This document shows positions 42,135 through 52,462 of a DNA stretch of 64,000 bases, piece by piece. Each line of letters begins with the position of its first letter. The stretch's first letter is position 1. The DNA is from CAJQQY01 sp964564545. GTDB taxonomy: Bacteria > Bacteroidota > Bacteroidia > Chitinophagales > Saprospiraceae. The notes beneath the pieces are model-generated. The model was given only the letters and a program-made list of their open reading frames with translations. It did not search any database and was not told where the DNA came from. The stretch covers positions 15,011-79,010 of the forward strand of contig CAZMBP010000011.1 in assembly GCA_964564545.1 (NCBI GenBank). The letters run 5' to 3'. A program made the translations under genes and the position numbers.

Positions 42135-43244
42135 TTAAAATGTTCGTTGCTTCTGTTTTTTTCCTTTTTTAATCGTATCAAATTTAAAGCAATCAATACA
42201 ATCATTTTTATTGGGTGCAGTCAAATTAATGACCAATGAAAGTTCCATTCCTCCCACACTTCGATTTCTATTTTGCAACTTAGATATATTCATATCATAA
42301 CCAATGCCCATAGTCATGGAAGGAGAAATGGCAGTTTTGGCAGAGAGTATCCCTGAGTCAACACCCAATAATTGATTGGGATGATCACTCAACCTCATAG
42401 CTAAGCCAAAAGTAATAGTTCGGAAATAAGTTTGACTTTTATCTTTAGAAATTCGTGCTCGAATATCAAATCCACCTAAAAATTGCCAATGTGGTCTTTG
42501 AATTTTTGTCATTCCTTTGAGCACTAAATAGTGTTGACCTCTATTTCCAAAAGAAATAGGAATGGACGAATGTACTATCCAACGTGTATTTACTTTGTTA
42601 TCATCCTCCACTCCTGTTGGGGTAAATGCAAAAAATCCCTGCTTGATACCATGCTGAAAACTTAACCCTACATTCCATGAATTATCAGGATTGTAAAATA
42701 ACGCACCTCCACCAACATCCCAGATTCTGATATCATCATTCAATAATTCCAAAGGAGTGTTAGGTGAATTGATAAAGCCCAATCCTCCATCATATTCATT
42801 ATCAAAGTCAAAATCCATTGGATTTATTTGATAACGTAATAATCCACTTTGTAATCCTAGCGATAAAAAATATCCAGTAGTCAACTGCATATGATATGAA
42901 AATGCTGCTTGATATTGACTGGTTTTAAAAACAGGATCTCCTGCCCTATCTTCCATCGCACTTATTCCGTATCCAAAAAAATTACTGCTATGATTCAAAC
43001 AACTTCGTCCGTCATACGAAGCAAAATAAGTATTGTAGCCTTGATTAGGCAAAACGGCGGACCATTGGTTTCGATACTTAATCGCAATTCGGTCGGTGCC
43101 ATCTTGCATGTAGCCGGTGAGCGCAGGACTAACATAAATAGGCGAAAGATCGAATTGAGAAAAGTGAATATCTTGCGCTGATATTTTTTCCATGGAAAAA
43201 ATACATAAGGAGAAGAGGATAAGAAATTTATATTTTAAAAACAT
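42135..43244 (-). CDS. PorP/SprF family outer-membrane protein
   Basis: 369 aa with a signal peptide (1-23). It starts QDIHFSQFDLSPIYVSPALTGY, the hallmark of PorP/SprF proteins, and continues as a beta-barrel rich in Tyr/Trp-ended strands. These proteins attach T9SS type B cargo, exported with a gliding-associated C-terminal domain, to the cell surface. It is encoded 35 bp after the large PKD/SprB-repeat gene, the classic cargo-plus-PorP pair. Confidence 0.93.
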   Translation of the reverse strand: MFLKYKFLILFSLCIFSMEKISAQDIHFSQFDLSPIYVSPALTGYMQDGTDRIAIKYRNQWSAVLPNQGYNTYFASYDGRSCLNHSSNFFGYGISAMEDRAGDPVFKTSQYQAAFSYHMQLTTGYFLSLGLQSGLLRYQINPMDFDFDNEYDGGLGFINSPNTPLELLNDDIRIWDVGGGALFYNPDNSWNVGLSFQHGIKQGFFAFTPTGVEDDNKVNTRWIVHSSIPISFGNRGQHYLVLKGMTKIQRPHWQFLGGFDIRARISKDKSQTYFRTITFGLAMRLSDHPNQLLGVDSGILSAKTAISPSMTMGIGYDMNISKLQNRNRSVGGMELSLVINLTAPNKNDCIDCFKFDTIKKGKKQKQRTF

Positions 43245-43279
43245 GGTGTTTGATTTTTTTTTAAATAGAAAAATGAGTA

Positions 43280-46200
43280 TTATCGTAGTAAAGAAACTTG
43301 TCCATTAAAGATGATACTTTCTCCATCGATGTAATTTACTTTTGCTTTGAAAACATAAACTCCAACGGCAGCGTTTTTACCTCTTACTCTTCCGTCCCAA
43401 CCAAATTCATAATCGTTGAGTTGAATGTTTTTAGCATGATGTACCATGCCTCCCCATCGATCAAAGACTTGGAAATATTCCACTTCTTCCACCGCTGGAT
43501 TTTTCCCCAACAAAGTAAATAAATCATTTTCTCCATCATTGTTTGGGGTAAAGGCGGAAGGGATCGCAATTTTTCTTTCTATATTAACTGTAATAAAAAT
43601 AGAATCTCTTGCTGCACAACCATTTTCATCCAACATCAAAACTTCATAGGTAACATCATTGAAAGGTTGACTATTTGGCTCAGCACAATCATTGCAAGTT
43701 AACCAACGATTTGGCGTCCAAACAAAAGTCGGATTAGCAATATTATAATCACTAGTAATTTCAATTTCTTCTCCGAGCAATATTTCCAAAGAATCATCAT
43801 CTAACGCTATCCAGATCATGGGTGGTTCAAAAATGGTCGTATTCAAAAATTGAGTGCATCCCGCTCCATCTGAAATTAGGATCGTATAATCATCTGGCAA
43901 CAAATTATTAAAACCTGTTCCTTGCAAACTATCCAATTGAGGAACAGTAACAAAATAAGGCGCTACTCCTCCACTAAAATTATCTAAATTGATTTGCCCA
44001 TCATTGAATCCGAAACAGGAAATGTTAGAAATTTGAGCATTATAGGAAATAGAATCATTTTGATTGACGGAAAGTATCTCTTCCAAAACACAATTATTGG
44101 CATCCGTAATTGTAATGTTATAATTTCCTGCGGGGACATTATTTATAGCCGTTGTGGTGTTTCCATTTTCCCATAAATAATCATAATCCATTGTTCCTCC
44201 ATTAGCTTCAATCACCAAACCACCATCACTTCCTCCGTAACACGTAACAATCGTTTCATCTAACAGATTGATTGAAAGCGGTGCTGCTGGCTGCCCAATT
44301 TCTATGGCTTCTATCCAAGTACATCCATTATTATCTTCAATGGTGACGGAATAAGTTCCTGCGGGTAAATTAGAAATGTCTGGAGTGGTTGCTCCATTGG
44401 ACCAATCAAATTCATAGTCAGGTGTTCCATCCAAAACTAAAATATTAATCTCTCCCATCTGATCTCCAAAACACAAATTATCAATTGTATTAGCACTTGC
44501 TTCTACAGGAGTAAATATTTCTACTTGGGTAAATGCCGTGTCTGGGCAATTACCATTATTATCTACTATCAAAGTAACTTCATAGATACCAGGTAAAACA
44601 TATTCATGTTCTATATCTCCATCAAATGAAACTGCCCCATCTCCAAAATCCCATTTATAATTAAAACTATTTCCAATTGGACTTGCCGAGAATGAGGCAT
44701 TCCATTCTGCACATCCTGCTTGCCCAAGAGGTGTAATTATTTCTGAATTTGGAGTTTGAACTACATTAATAGTTTGAGTTACAGATCTGGAGCAAACTCC
44801 AATCGTTGCCGTTAATTGAACAGTAAAAGTACCTCCTGATAAATAAGTGTGACTCGGAGTAGTCTCAGAACTTGTGTTTCCATCTCCAAAATCCCAAAGG
44901 TAACTTTCACCTATCGTAGTTTGATTGATAAATGCTACTACCGAAGGGGAACAATCACCAACTTGACTAAAATCAAAAGCAGGTGTAGGCAATGGTGCCA
45001 CATTAATTTGTTGCAAAGCAGTATCTCTACATCCTTCCGTATTTGTAATAATTAAAGTGACTGAAAAAGTACCATCAGTTGCAAAACTATGTGAAGGGTT
45101 ACAATCATTGGAGAAATTGCCATCTCCAAAATCCCAAAAACAAGTAAAAGGAGTTGGTGTAGAAATATTTGTAAATGTAATGTTATCATTCACACAAATT
45201 GAATCTGTCGATGGTGAAAAACTGGCGGCAGGTGGAATCAAAACGGTAACATTTGACATGGTACTATCTTCACAACCTTCTATTGTTGTTGCATAAAGTT
45301 TTACTAAATAATTTCCTGGCGTCGAAAAAATGTGAGTTGGATTATTCAAATTGGAAGTAGTTCCATCTCCAAAGTCCCATAAAAAATTACTCGCCAAAGT
45401 TGAAGTGTTGATAAAATTCAAAGTGTCTCCAGGGCACGTAATTGTATTGTTAGAAAAACCTGCAGCTGGCATAGGATGAATGATTACTTGTTGTTGAATA
45501 CTATCGAATCCGCAGCCAAAAGCTTTGAGTTTAATAGTGAAAGTTCCTGCCTGCTGATAAGTATGACATAAGTTTGCTTGGGTACTAGTATTGCCATCTC
45601 CAAAATCCCAAAGGACCGTCGCTCCCAAAGTCGAAAGATTTGTCAAGCAAATAGGAACTCCAACACACCCTTCAAGAGGATCTATGTTAAAAAACGCTTT
45701 GACATCAGTTGGATTGACAACTAAATCATAGGTGAAAGTTTCTGTGCCACAATCATTGGTCGCGGTTAGCGAAATAGTATAGGTAGTAGGAATGGTATCA
45801 GTAAAATAAATTATTTGCAAGGGGATAGAATCGGTACTCGTCGTTCCATTTCCATAATCCCACAGCCAACTATTCATTGGCCCACCAAAACTTACATTGG
45901 AAAATGTTACGGTATCCCCCGAACAATAATAATTTTGCATTGGACCAAAACGGGGAACTGGTTTTGGAAAAACAGTTATTGTTTGGGTAAATACTTGTCC
46001 ATCACAACTATTTCCTGCGCTTAGAGAAATGGTATAAGTTGTATCATTTAACCCAGGTCCTAGTGTAATAGTACCTGGCTGAATCGCAGTAGAAAATAAA
46101 GAGTCATCTAAGTACCATTCAAAACTTGGGTTATCAAAAGTTCCTGTTTGATTCATCAAAGTTACCTCCAAATCGGCACAACCTTCTATTGGCATTGCAG

Positions 46201-48088
46201 TAAAACTCACATTTGCCGGAGGCGAAGTAACATAAATATCTTGAGAAGATTCATCCTCACAGTTTCCGGCAGAGGCAGTCAATTTTATCGTATGACTTCC
46301 TCCACTCAAATTTAGAAAAGGTGGCGGACCAACGGCTTGCCCATCAATCATCCAAACTAAATCTCCAACTGCATTTGAAAAATCAATGACTACAGGATCG
46401 CCTAAACACCAAATACTATCCACCGAAAATACAGCTAGAGGGTCTTCTGCTGTTACCGTAAATGTATTGTTGCCCTCGCACCCAGATCCAGAACTACTTT
46501 CTACATCATAATTTACTTCTACGGAAGATAAACCATTAGCAATCATTTCACTCACGATGAAGGTGTCTACATCTATACACGTAGGACAATCTGTACTCGA
46601 AAATATCCCTCCAGGCGGAGAAGCGGACATCGTGATCGGATCGCTTGTCGAACAAACTGCCGTATCATTAACTATCACATCAACACCTTCGACGGTGAAA
46701 GTAATACTTTCTGTATCGGCACAATCAGCTATTCCTTTTGAGTAACCAATCTCAAAAACACCTATTTCTACAGGATCAAAAAACACAGAGTCTCCATAAA
46801 AAATCAAGTGCTCTCCTGTCCAAGTTCCTCCAGGCGGATTATATAAAATCATAACCGAATCACTACCAACGCAGAGTGTGGTATCAGCGGTTGGAAAAAG
46901 AATGGAGACATCCTCTTGATCAAAAACGTCAAAAACATCAGTTGTCGTTTGTAAACCACATTCGTTGGATAAACTACAAACGACTGTATAGCTTCCAACC
47001 CCAAGGGTAATTGGAAAATCAGTTTCCACCATTCCATTGATCGTATAGGTGGCATTTGGATTATAATTTTCGGGGGTGTATTCTAGAGTTAGACAGGCAT
47101 CAGGTTGATTGGGCGTGTCCAATGATTCCCCTGTTAATACATGAAAAAATAATGTATCAAGATCAGGTTGTTCACATTCATTATCGACTTCTAGAATTAT
47201 TTGAAACATTCCTGTATCGGAAAACATAACTTCTAAATCTGGAATATTTGGAGAGGCGTTATTACCACTTGGAGGATCCGTAATATAACTAGCCTCAACT
47301 CCACTTAATGATTGCCATTCATATTGATTTTCAAAAAGAGAGAGTGAATCACCGTCGAGTGGAATAGTAACAGTAGATGGATAAGTGTCCATGCAAATGA
47401 TAAAAGGAACTTCATTGTCATTTACAAATCCTGGGAGTACGGTTGGATTTGAAATAGCAGGATTTATCACTTCTATTTCTTGAGTTATTTCTCCATCTCC
47501 ACATTCATTAGATGTCATTAAAGTAACTTGAAAAGTACCTGTCGTTAAATACTCATGGGAGGGATTTTCTTCAGTAGAGGTCGTACCATCTCCAAAATTC
47601 CAAAGGAAAGTATCGCCATTGCAACTTGTATTTTCAAAGTCTACCGTGTTTCCCAAACAGATTACTTGCTCATAATCAAAAAACGCTCTTGGCTTAAATT
47701 TGACTGCAACTGGAGCTGTTTGAAAGTGACAACTCGATCCGTCCGCGCAAAATCGAAAAATTTCCATGGTGATACTATAGACTTCTTGTGAACCGTCACA
47801 GGCTGTCATATCGTCAATGATATATGTATGTGATTGATTGGAAAAATCAGAGACAGTATCCGTTTGCCCGTCATCCCATGTCCACACTATTTCATCAATA
47901 TCATCCATGGTTGTACCTGGATTAACTAAGACCTCAAATGGTTCTCCTTCACAAACGAAGGTTACATTATTAGCAAGTCCCCAATCTGCAATGACATCTC
48001 CGCATTCTGTTGAAAGGGTACATTCTTGAGCAATAGAAATTTTTAGGATGAAAAATAAAAATGTGGTAATTAAAAGGATTCGTTTCAT
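43280..48088 (-). CDS. Giant T9SS type B surface protein with PKD and SprB repeats
   Basis: 1602 aa, secreted and probably surface-attached. After the signal peptide (1-20) come a degenerate PKD-like unit, then about seven PKD units with the W-D-F-G-D-G core interspersed with other Ig-like units. Three SprB repeats follow (C-F/Y-G-x4-G-x-I ... NLPAGTYSVTI-x-D-x-x-GC, about 1215-1440). The C-terminal domain AIPSAFTPNNDGENDLF ... FDRWG ... WDGRV is the type B (gliding-associated) sorting signal. Many Cys pairs suggest disulfides. It is likely an adhesin or gliding-related surface fibre; partner PorP is immediately downstream. Confidence 0.93.
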   Translation of the reverse strand: MKRILLITTFLFFILKISIAQECTLSTECGDVIADWGLANNVTFVCEGEPFEVLVNPGTTMDDIDEIVWTWDDGQTDTVSDFSNQSHTYIIDDMTACDGSQEVYSITMEIFRFCADGSSCHFQTAPVAVKFKPRAFFDYEQVICLGNTVDFENTSCNGDTFLWNFGDGTTSTEENPSHEYLTTGTFQVTLMTSNECGDGEITQEIEVINPAISNPTVLPGFVNDNEVPFIICMDTYPSTVTIPLDGDSLSLFENQYEWQSLSGVEASYITDPPSGNNASPNIPDLEVMFSDTGMFQIILEVDNECEQPDLDTLFFHVLTGESLDTPNQPDACLTLEYTPENYNPNATYTINGMVETDFPITLGVGSYTVVCSLSNECGLQTTTDVFDVFDQEDVSILFPTADTTLCVGSDSVMILYNPPGGTWTGEHLIFYGDSVFFDPVEIGVFEIGYSKGIADCADTESITFTVEGVDVIVNDTAVCSTSDPITMSASPPGGIFSSTDCPTCIDVDTFIVSEMIANGLSSVEVNYDVESSSGSGCEGNNTFTVTAEDPLAVFSVDSIWCLGDPVVIDFSNAVGDLVWMIDGQAVGPPPFLNLSGGSHTIKLTASAGNCEDESSQDIYVTSPPANVSFTAMPIEGCADLEVTLMNQTGTFDNPSFEWYLDDSLFSTAIQPGTITLGPGLNDTTYTISLSAGNSCDGQVFTQTITVFPKPVPRFGPMQNYYCSGDTVTFSNVSFGGPMNSWLWDYGNGTTSTDSIPLQIIYFTDTIPTTYTISLTATNDCGTETFTYDLVVNPTDVKAFFNIDPLEGCVGVPICLTNLSTLGATVLWDFGDGNTSTQANLCHTYQQAGTFTIKLKAFGCGFDSIQQQVIIHPMPAAGFSNNTITCPGDTLNFINTSTLASNFLWDFGDGTTSNLNNPTHIFSTPGNYLVKLYATTIEGCEDSTMSNVTVLIPPAASFSPSTDSICVNDNITFTNISTPTPFTCFWDFGDGNFSNDCNPSHSFATDGTFSVTLIITNTEGCRDTALQQINVAPLPTPAFDFSQVGDCSPSVVAFINQTTIGESYLWDFGDGNTSSETTPSHTYLSGGTFTVQLTATIGVCSRSVTQTINVVQTPNSEIITPLGQAGCAEWNASFSASPIGNSFNYKWDFGDGAVSFDGDIEHEYVLPGIYEVTLIVDNNGNCPDTAFTQVEIFTPVEASANTIDNLCFGDQMGEINILVLDGTPDYEFDWSNGATTPDISNLPAGTYSVTIEDNNGCTWIEAIEIGQPAAPLSINLLDETIVTCYGGSDGGLVIEANGGTMDYDYLWENGNTTTAINNVPAGNYNITITDANNCVLEEILSVNQNDSISYNAQISNISCFGFNDGQINLDNFSGGVAPYFVTVPQLDSLQGTGFNNLLPDDYTILISDGAGCTQFLNTTIFEPPMIWIALDDDSLEILLGEEIEITSDYNIANPTFVWTPNRWLTCNDCAEPNSQPFNDVTYEVLMLDENGCAARDSIFITVNIERKIAIPSAFTPNNDGENDLFTLLGKNPAVEEVEYFQVFDRWGGMVHHAKNIQLNDYEFGWDGRVRGKNAAVGVYVFKAKVNYIDGESIIFNGQVSLLR

Positions 48089-48307
48089 TTGAAATTAGAG
48101 TTAGAGTGTTTGCAAAAAAAACAAAACTTATTTAGTACTATCAATGATCTGTTAGACTGTAAATAGTTCTAAATTGTATTTTGTGAAAAGAGGAAAATTC
48201 TAAGGAAAATTTAATTGCCTTTATAGCAATTCATAAAAGTACATTTTTACAACAAAAAAATAATTATTCTATGACCACAATTTTTCTAATAGCACTTCTC
48301 CCCCTTT

Positions 48308-48523
48308 TTATTTCTTTTTTTCAAAAAAATATAAATCTATCTCTTTGTCAGAATTACACAGATTATTGGTTGCTGCGAGTGGGGCAAAATTCCCAGTCCC
48401 TCCTAATGCATTAGATAATACCGTCAAAGCAGGATTAACTAATTCTTCTACTTCAAAATTATCGGTAAGGGGATAACAAATGGTTTCTTGAGAAAAAGTA
48501 AATGTATTGTTATAACATAGCAA
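48308..48523 (-). CDS. Doubtful small ORF or gene remnant, 71 aa
   Basis: The frame includes CYPLTDNFEVEELVNPAL and SNALGGTGNFAPLAATNN, which look coding-like (balanced composition, hydrophobic periodicity), and ends EKKK. Its first codons are formed from the palindrome at 48512-48546 and a repeat also seen at 52754, so the start is unreliable. It may be a fragment of an exported protein left by rearrangement. No function is proposed. Confidence 0.25.
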   Translation of the reverse strand: MLCYNNTFTFSQETICYPLTDNFEVEELVNPALTVLSNALGGTGNFAPLAATNNLCNSDKEIDLYFFEKKK

Positions 48524-48546
48524 TATTATTCATATTGCTATGTTAT
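48512..48546. repeat. Perfect 15-bp stem hairpin
   Basis: ATAACATAGCAATAT (48512-48526) and its exact complement (48532-48546) surround a 5-nt loop, 24 bp past the stop of the gene at 48570-49910. Flanking TGTATTGTTATAA (48503) and TTTTTGAATTGCTTTTT (48546) recur together at 52754-52805. On the plus strand it runs into ATTTTTG, on the minus strand into ACAATAC, so it is not a normal terminator for the upstream gene. Confidence 0.6.
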
Positions 48547-48569
48547 TTTTGAATTGCTTTTTCATTTTT

Positions 48570-49910
48570 TTATAAATCTTTAGAAGTAATAATTCCATGT
48601 ACTTCGTTAGCAATTCTTTCAGCTAATTTATTGCTAGAATCTTTAATTAACTCCTTATCACTTGGAGGTCTTTTAGGCTTCTTCTCTACAAACAATTTGT
48701 CTGATTTGGAAAGTGCTCGTTTATCGCCAGTATAAGTTCCCCATTCATAAACCCAAGGAGCAGACCCCACAATTCGTTTTGTTTCCACTACTTCTCCAGT
48801 TGCAGTATCTATTATTTTATAGGATATAGTTATTTTAGCAGACGAAGTTTTGGAATGTACTTGAACTTTTGCAGTAACTTTTATCCCTGGATCATCTTTG
48901 TCACCCTTTTGGGTCTTCTTCTTAATTGTTTTAGTTGAGGTAGTTGGGTCAAGGTCTCTTTGATTGTGGACAATTTCACAATCAATGATAAGTCCCGATA
49001 ATTGATAGTGTACACCTTCTCTTTTATCTCTTGCTGTATTGCTTTTATTAGCAGCTTTATTATAGCCTGCCATACCTTCCGCAGGATCGTAAATTATCAT
49101 TCCACCACTATCATTAGGATAAAGTGAGAAAAAAGGATTAGCATTAACTTTGTCATATAATTTTCTAGTGATCTGATTTTCTAATTGTGACCCTTTCATT
49201 TTAGTCACCATTCTTTGAGAAGGCAAGTCAAAAAAGTGAACACTCATTTTGGTTTTACCTTTTTCTGTAGATTTTACATAAAGATCAGCTGCATCTTTAT
49301 ATTTTTTTTCATAACGAAAAATTTTGGCTAACTGCCTGCCAGCTTTTTTGAATTCTTTTCGATGGGTGCTTTTTTCAAACATATCTTTTCCAAGAACATA
49401 ATGGATTTCCATCATCTCTTTTTTTCCTTCTTCTAGTTTTTTTTCTGCCGTTGCAAGATTAGCTGAATGGTCAGTTTGATCCTTTGTAATAGATATTTTC
49501 CCCATCAAATCAGCAGGAACTTTTGCTAATTCATTTTTGACAAATATTAATTTCTGGTAATGATTAATGATTTGTCGACGCTGATTGATATGCTCATCCT
49601 TTTCAATTGTAGAGGAGGTCTTTTTTAGTGCGTCAATTTTCTCTTGATTCTCTTGTAAAAAGGTAGCGTAGCCTTTTTCCATGACACTATTTATTTTTTT
49701 GATTTGACGTTTTTTAGGTTTTGAATTAAGTGCGCAACTAGCGTTAGCCATTGCTTTATAATAATGCTTATTTTTTAAGGCTTTCTTTGCCGAAGTAAGG
49801 TAGCCTAAGGTCTTTCTATTTTTTTTAGGTTGGAAAATAGAAGTTTGAGCAAGAGTCTCACTTGAAAATAAGAAGGAGACAATGATTAGTAGAAAAGTAT
49901 ATTTTTTCAT
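48570..49910 (-). CDS. Exported hypothetical protein, 446 aa
   Basis: The signal peptide (1-21, ends TLAQ) is followed by a basic, helix-rich region (about 30-210: repeated K/E heptads, TPR-like), then a beta-rich domain (about 210-400) containing TAKVQVHSKTSSAKITISY and DTATGEVVETKRIVGSAPW. It ends in a helical segment with KLAERIANEVHGII. The beta domain plus C-terminal helix is reminiscent of the CsgG/LpoB-like periplasmic fold, but this is not certain. It is strongly basic. Monocistronic. Confidence 0.6.
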   Translation of the reverse strand: MKKYTFLLIIVSFLFSSETLAQTSIFQPKKNRKTLGYLTSAKKALKNKHYYKAMANASCALNSKPKKRQIKKINSVMEKGYATFLQENQEKIDALKKTSSTIEKDEHINQRRQIINHYQKLIFVKNELAKVPADLMGKISITKDQTDHSANLATAEKKLEEGKKEMMEIHYVLGKDMFEKSTHRKEFKKAGRQLAKIFRYEKKYKDAADLYVKSTEKGKTKMSVHFFDLPSQRMVTKMKGSQLENQITRKLYDKVNANPFFSLYPNDSGGMIIYDPAEGMAGYNKAANKSNTARDKREGVHYQLSGLIIDCEIVHNQRDLDPTTSTKTIKKKTQKGDKDDPGIKVTAKVQVHSKTSSAKITISYKIIDTATGEVVETKRIVGSAPWVYEWGTYTGDKRALSKSDKLFVEKKPKRPPSDKELIKDSSNKLAERIANEVHGIITSKDL

Positions 49911-49935
49911 AGTTAATGATTTAAGTTTTAATTTT

Positions 49936-50099
49936 AGAGATTGTTTTGAAATATATGCTAAGGCTTTTTATAGTGATTTCTTATGCCAGACATAGCTCTT
50001 TTTGAGGGGAATAGCCTGAGCTATTGCCTGATAAAAAGCTGAAGTATGGTAGAAGAAAGCGCATAAAAAAAATTAGCGATATAATTCGAAACAGCCTCT
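49936..50099 (-). mobile_element. 164-bp MITE, copy 2
   Basis: Imperfect terminal repeats AGAGATTGTTTTGAAATATA and the complement of AGAGGCTGTTTCGAATTATA. Read as reverse complement it aligns with the 161-bp element at 19958-20118, including the central ATAGCT-AGGCTAT palindrome. It is more diverged than copy 1, hence probably older. Confidence 0.7.
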
Positions 50100-50206
50100 T
50101 AATATTGGGTGATTTCAACTAGGTCGAAACCACCCATAAAAAAGCAATTCCAAAATTGGTGTTACTCCTCTAGCCACTCAGCCTCATCTTTTTGATAAAA
50201 GGTTAA

Positions 50207-51622
50207 TTATAATTTTAGAAAGAGTCCCGCTTTTGCATACCCCGTTTCAGTTTTTCCTAATTCTGTAAATACGCCAAATTTTTTCCATTCATACCTTCCT
50301 CCTATCGCTAGTCCACCTCGTCCTCCGGAAGTATCTACTCCAATTAGAAAATTTTCAGCGACAACTATTGAATATCCAAATTGTATTAAAGCATAGACAT
50401 CAAAATTTTGAGTTAACTTCGAAGCAATGCCTTTGTCTTGTAAAATCCGTGTAAGCGAAACACCATATCGACTGATGAAGGAAATTTCTGTCATGTCATA
50501 TGCGGTATCAAAAAATCCATTATCATCAAATTTGTATTTTCCATATCCAACCCATCCGCCCACAAAAAACCAATCTACACCAAACAAGTCATCAAAGGAA
50601 TATCGATCTAATGAACCACCAATGACTGGTTGTGCTAATCGAGAGTTTTTCAGATTTCCTAATCCAATTCCCAACGAAATAATTTTGTTATGATCTCGGA
50701 GGTCTCTCTGATCTATTATTTTGATCGGAGGAGTTTTTAGAGTATCCTCTCCTATTGAGGTAACAATTGGGTTTTGATTTAGCGTCGAATCAACTAGTGA
50801 AATACTGGTTGGTGCCGAGTCTATGTCTTGAACTATCGCAGTAGCATCTACTTGAGTAATATTAGTTTGAGTAGAGACTGGATTTTCAATTGTTTCAGTA
50901 GAATCTATCTGAACTATTTCTTGAATATCAATGATGGTATCTTGCGGCAACTCCACTTCTTGAGCTGTGTCTTCTGCAATTATTGCGGTAGTATCAGTCA
51001 TCGAACTATCTATCGATTTAGGCTGATTTATCTGAACTGAACTTTCTTCCTTCTCCTCTTTTGGAGCAATAATAAATTGTGGAAGTACCTTTTCTTCAAA
51101 ATCTTCTAGGAATGTAATTACATTGTTATATTTCGCTTCTTCTGCTTTGTAAAATGGTCTTTTTGCTTTTCGCCAAGCAGTAGAAAGATCACTAGAAGAG
51201 GTATATTTATTCTCTTTGCCATAATCAACTAACACTTTTTCCTTTTCATATTTTTTTTCAAAAATTGCAACTTGATTGCTGTCAAAAACGGTTACTTCAT
51301 ATTCTGGTGAATAGAAACTAATGTGGTAAAAATAATTTCCATCTTCTCGTTTTTCTACATATTGTATAGTCTCTAGGCCTTTGCTGTATTTTATTTTTAT
51401 AGAAAAAGCACTAGTGTTAATCTCAGATGATTGTTTTTCTAAAAAGGCATTAACCTCTTCTTGAGCATTTTCCCCTAAAATATTTTTGTAGGGAGTGGAT
51501 AAAGTTTTTGTCTCAAGTTGAACTTTAATTTCTGAAGATACTTTCGAGTAATCAGTAGCATTTAAGTTCCACGAGCAGCTCAATAAAAGAGTAGCCCACC
51601 ATAGGTATGTTTGTTTTTTCAT
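50207..51622 (-). CDS. Exported protein with linker and C-terminal beta-barrel
   Basis: 471 aa. Signal peptide (1-22), a soluble domain (about 25-200) ending in an acidic patch, a long Thr/Ser/Ile/Asp-rich linker (about 205-300), then a barrel-like C-terminal half (about 310-471) with alternating strands and the terminal aromatic-ended strand YAKAGLFLKL. The N-terminal domain contains VEKREDGNYFYHISFYS and ends YNNVITFLEDFEEKVLPQF. No family is recognised. It is followed at its upstream side by another barrel gene (51656-52462, 33 bp gap), so the two are probably co-transcribed. Confidence 0.6.
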   Translation of the reverse strand: MKKQTYLWWATLLLSCSWNLNATDYSKVSSEIKVQLETKTLSTPYKNILGENAQEEVNAFLEKQSSEINTSAFSIKIKYSKGLETIQYVEKREDGNYFYHISFYSPEYEVTVFDSNQVAIFEKKYEKEKVLVDYGKENKYTSSSDLSTAWRKAKRPFYKAEEAKYNNVITFLEDFEEKVLPQFIIAPKEEKEESSVQINQPKSIDSSMTDTTAIIAEDTAQEVELPQDTIIDIQEIVQIDSTETIENPVSTQTNITQVDATAIVQDIDSAPTSISLVDSTLNQNPIVTSIGEDTLKTPPIKIIDQRDLRDHNKIISLGIGLGNLKNSRLAQPVIGGSLDRYSFDDLFGVDWFFVGGWVGYGKYKFDDNGFFDTAYDMTEISFISRYGVSLTRILQDKGIASKLTQNFDVYALIQFGYSIVVAENFLIGVDTSGGRGGLAIGGRYEWKKFGVFTELGKTETGYAKAGLFLKL

Positions 51623-51655
51623 AATGATAGTATGTTTAGATTTTGGTTTGTCTTC

Positions 51656-52462
51656 TCAAAATTTATGGATGTAAGACAGTTGAACTTTTAGCCCATTAAA
51701 ACCAATAATGTCTGTTTTTTTATCCACCTTAGTGTCATTGATAGAAATGTTATGATTTTCATGGTCAAATGGTCGATGCACTTTCGCTTCTTCGGTATTA
51801 TCTTCGTTTTTGTAGCCAGTATATTTTATTCGTTTTTTTCCTGCCAAGCCTAATCGGTATCCTACACTAAGTCGGAGAGCAGCTTGCTTGATGGGAATAA
51901 TAAAATCTATCTGTGGAGTCGCATGAAACATTTGAGTTTTTAACTTCACTTCTACACTATCTCCATAAAATTGTACATCATCAAATTCAATGTATAAATC
52001 CCAATTATCCATATGTCCTAATTCAATATTTCCGCTTCCAAATCCTACCAAGACTTTTGGTACAATGGAAATATTACCTGCATTGATCACTTTACCAAAA
52101 CCTAGGTTGACATTGTAAGTGAAGAATTTTTTCTTCCACCCAAGTGAACTTTCTAGTGAAATAGAATACCCCGCCCCGAATCTTTCAAAGCCAAAATTAG
52201 CTCCGTAAAGCCGATCAGTTTCATCTAACACATCATTGAAAAAGAAAGAATCATTTGTATCATCCTTAGTAATAAAGAGTAAATTTTGATCCTTTTTTAT
52301 CGTAAATGGTTCGGCGGTAAGCCCAAAATAAAAGAAAGCTTTATTGGCTTCAGTTGAGGTATTCCCCTCCTCTTGGGCAGTCGTTTGACCAAATTGAAAC
52401 AATAAACATGCGATGGTAAAAACTTTTAAATAAGTGGAAATTTGTGATGGCATCTTTTTCAT
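51656..52462 (-). CDS. Outer-membrane beta-barrel protein
   Basis: 268 aa with a signal peptide (1-29) and alternating amphipathic strands (FYFGLTAEPFTI, GFERFGAGYSISLES, FFTYNVNLGFGKV, ALRLSVGYRLGL) ending LKVQLSYIHKF with a C-terminal Phe, as barrels folded by BamA require. Function unknown. First gene of a two-gene unit with the protein at 50207-51622. Confidence 0.65.
   Translation of the reverse strand: MKKMPSQISTYLKVFTIACLLFQFGQTTAQEEGNTSTEANKAFFYFGLTAEPFTIKKDQNLLFITKDDTNDSFFFNDVLDETDRLYGANFGFERFGAGYSISLESSLGWKKKFFTYNVNLGFGKVINAGNISIVPKVLVGFGSGNIELGHMDNWDLYIEFDDVQFYGDSVEVKLKTQMFHATPQIDFIIPIKQAALRLSVGYRLGLAGKKRIKYTGYKNEDNTEEAKVHRPFDHENHNISINDTKVDKKTDIIGFNGLKVQLSYIHKF

Noticed and set aside
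44500..47700. Periodic repeats resembling a repeat array
   Set aside because: They are the coding repeats of PKD units (WDFGDG cores) in the giant surface protein, not CRISPR or tandem DNA.
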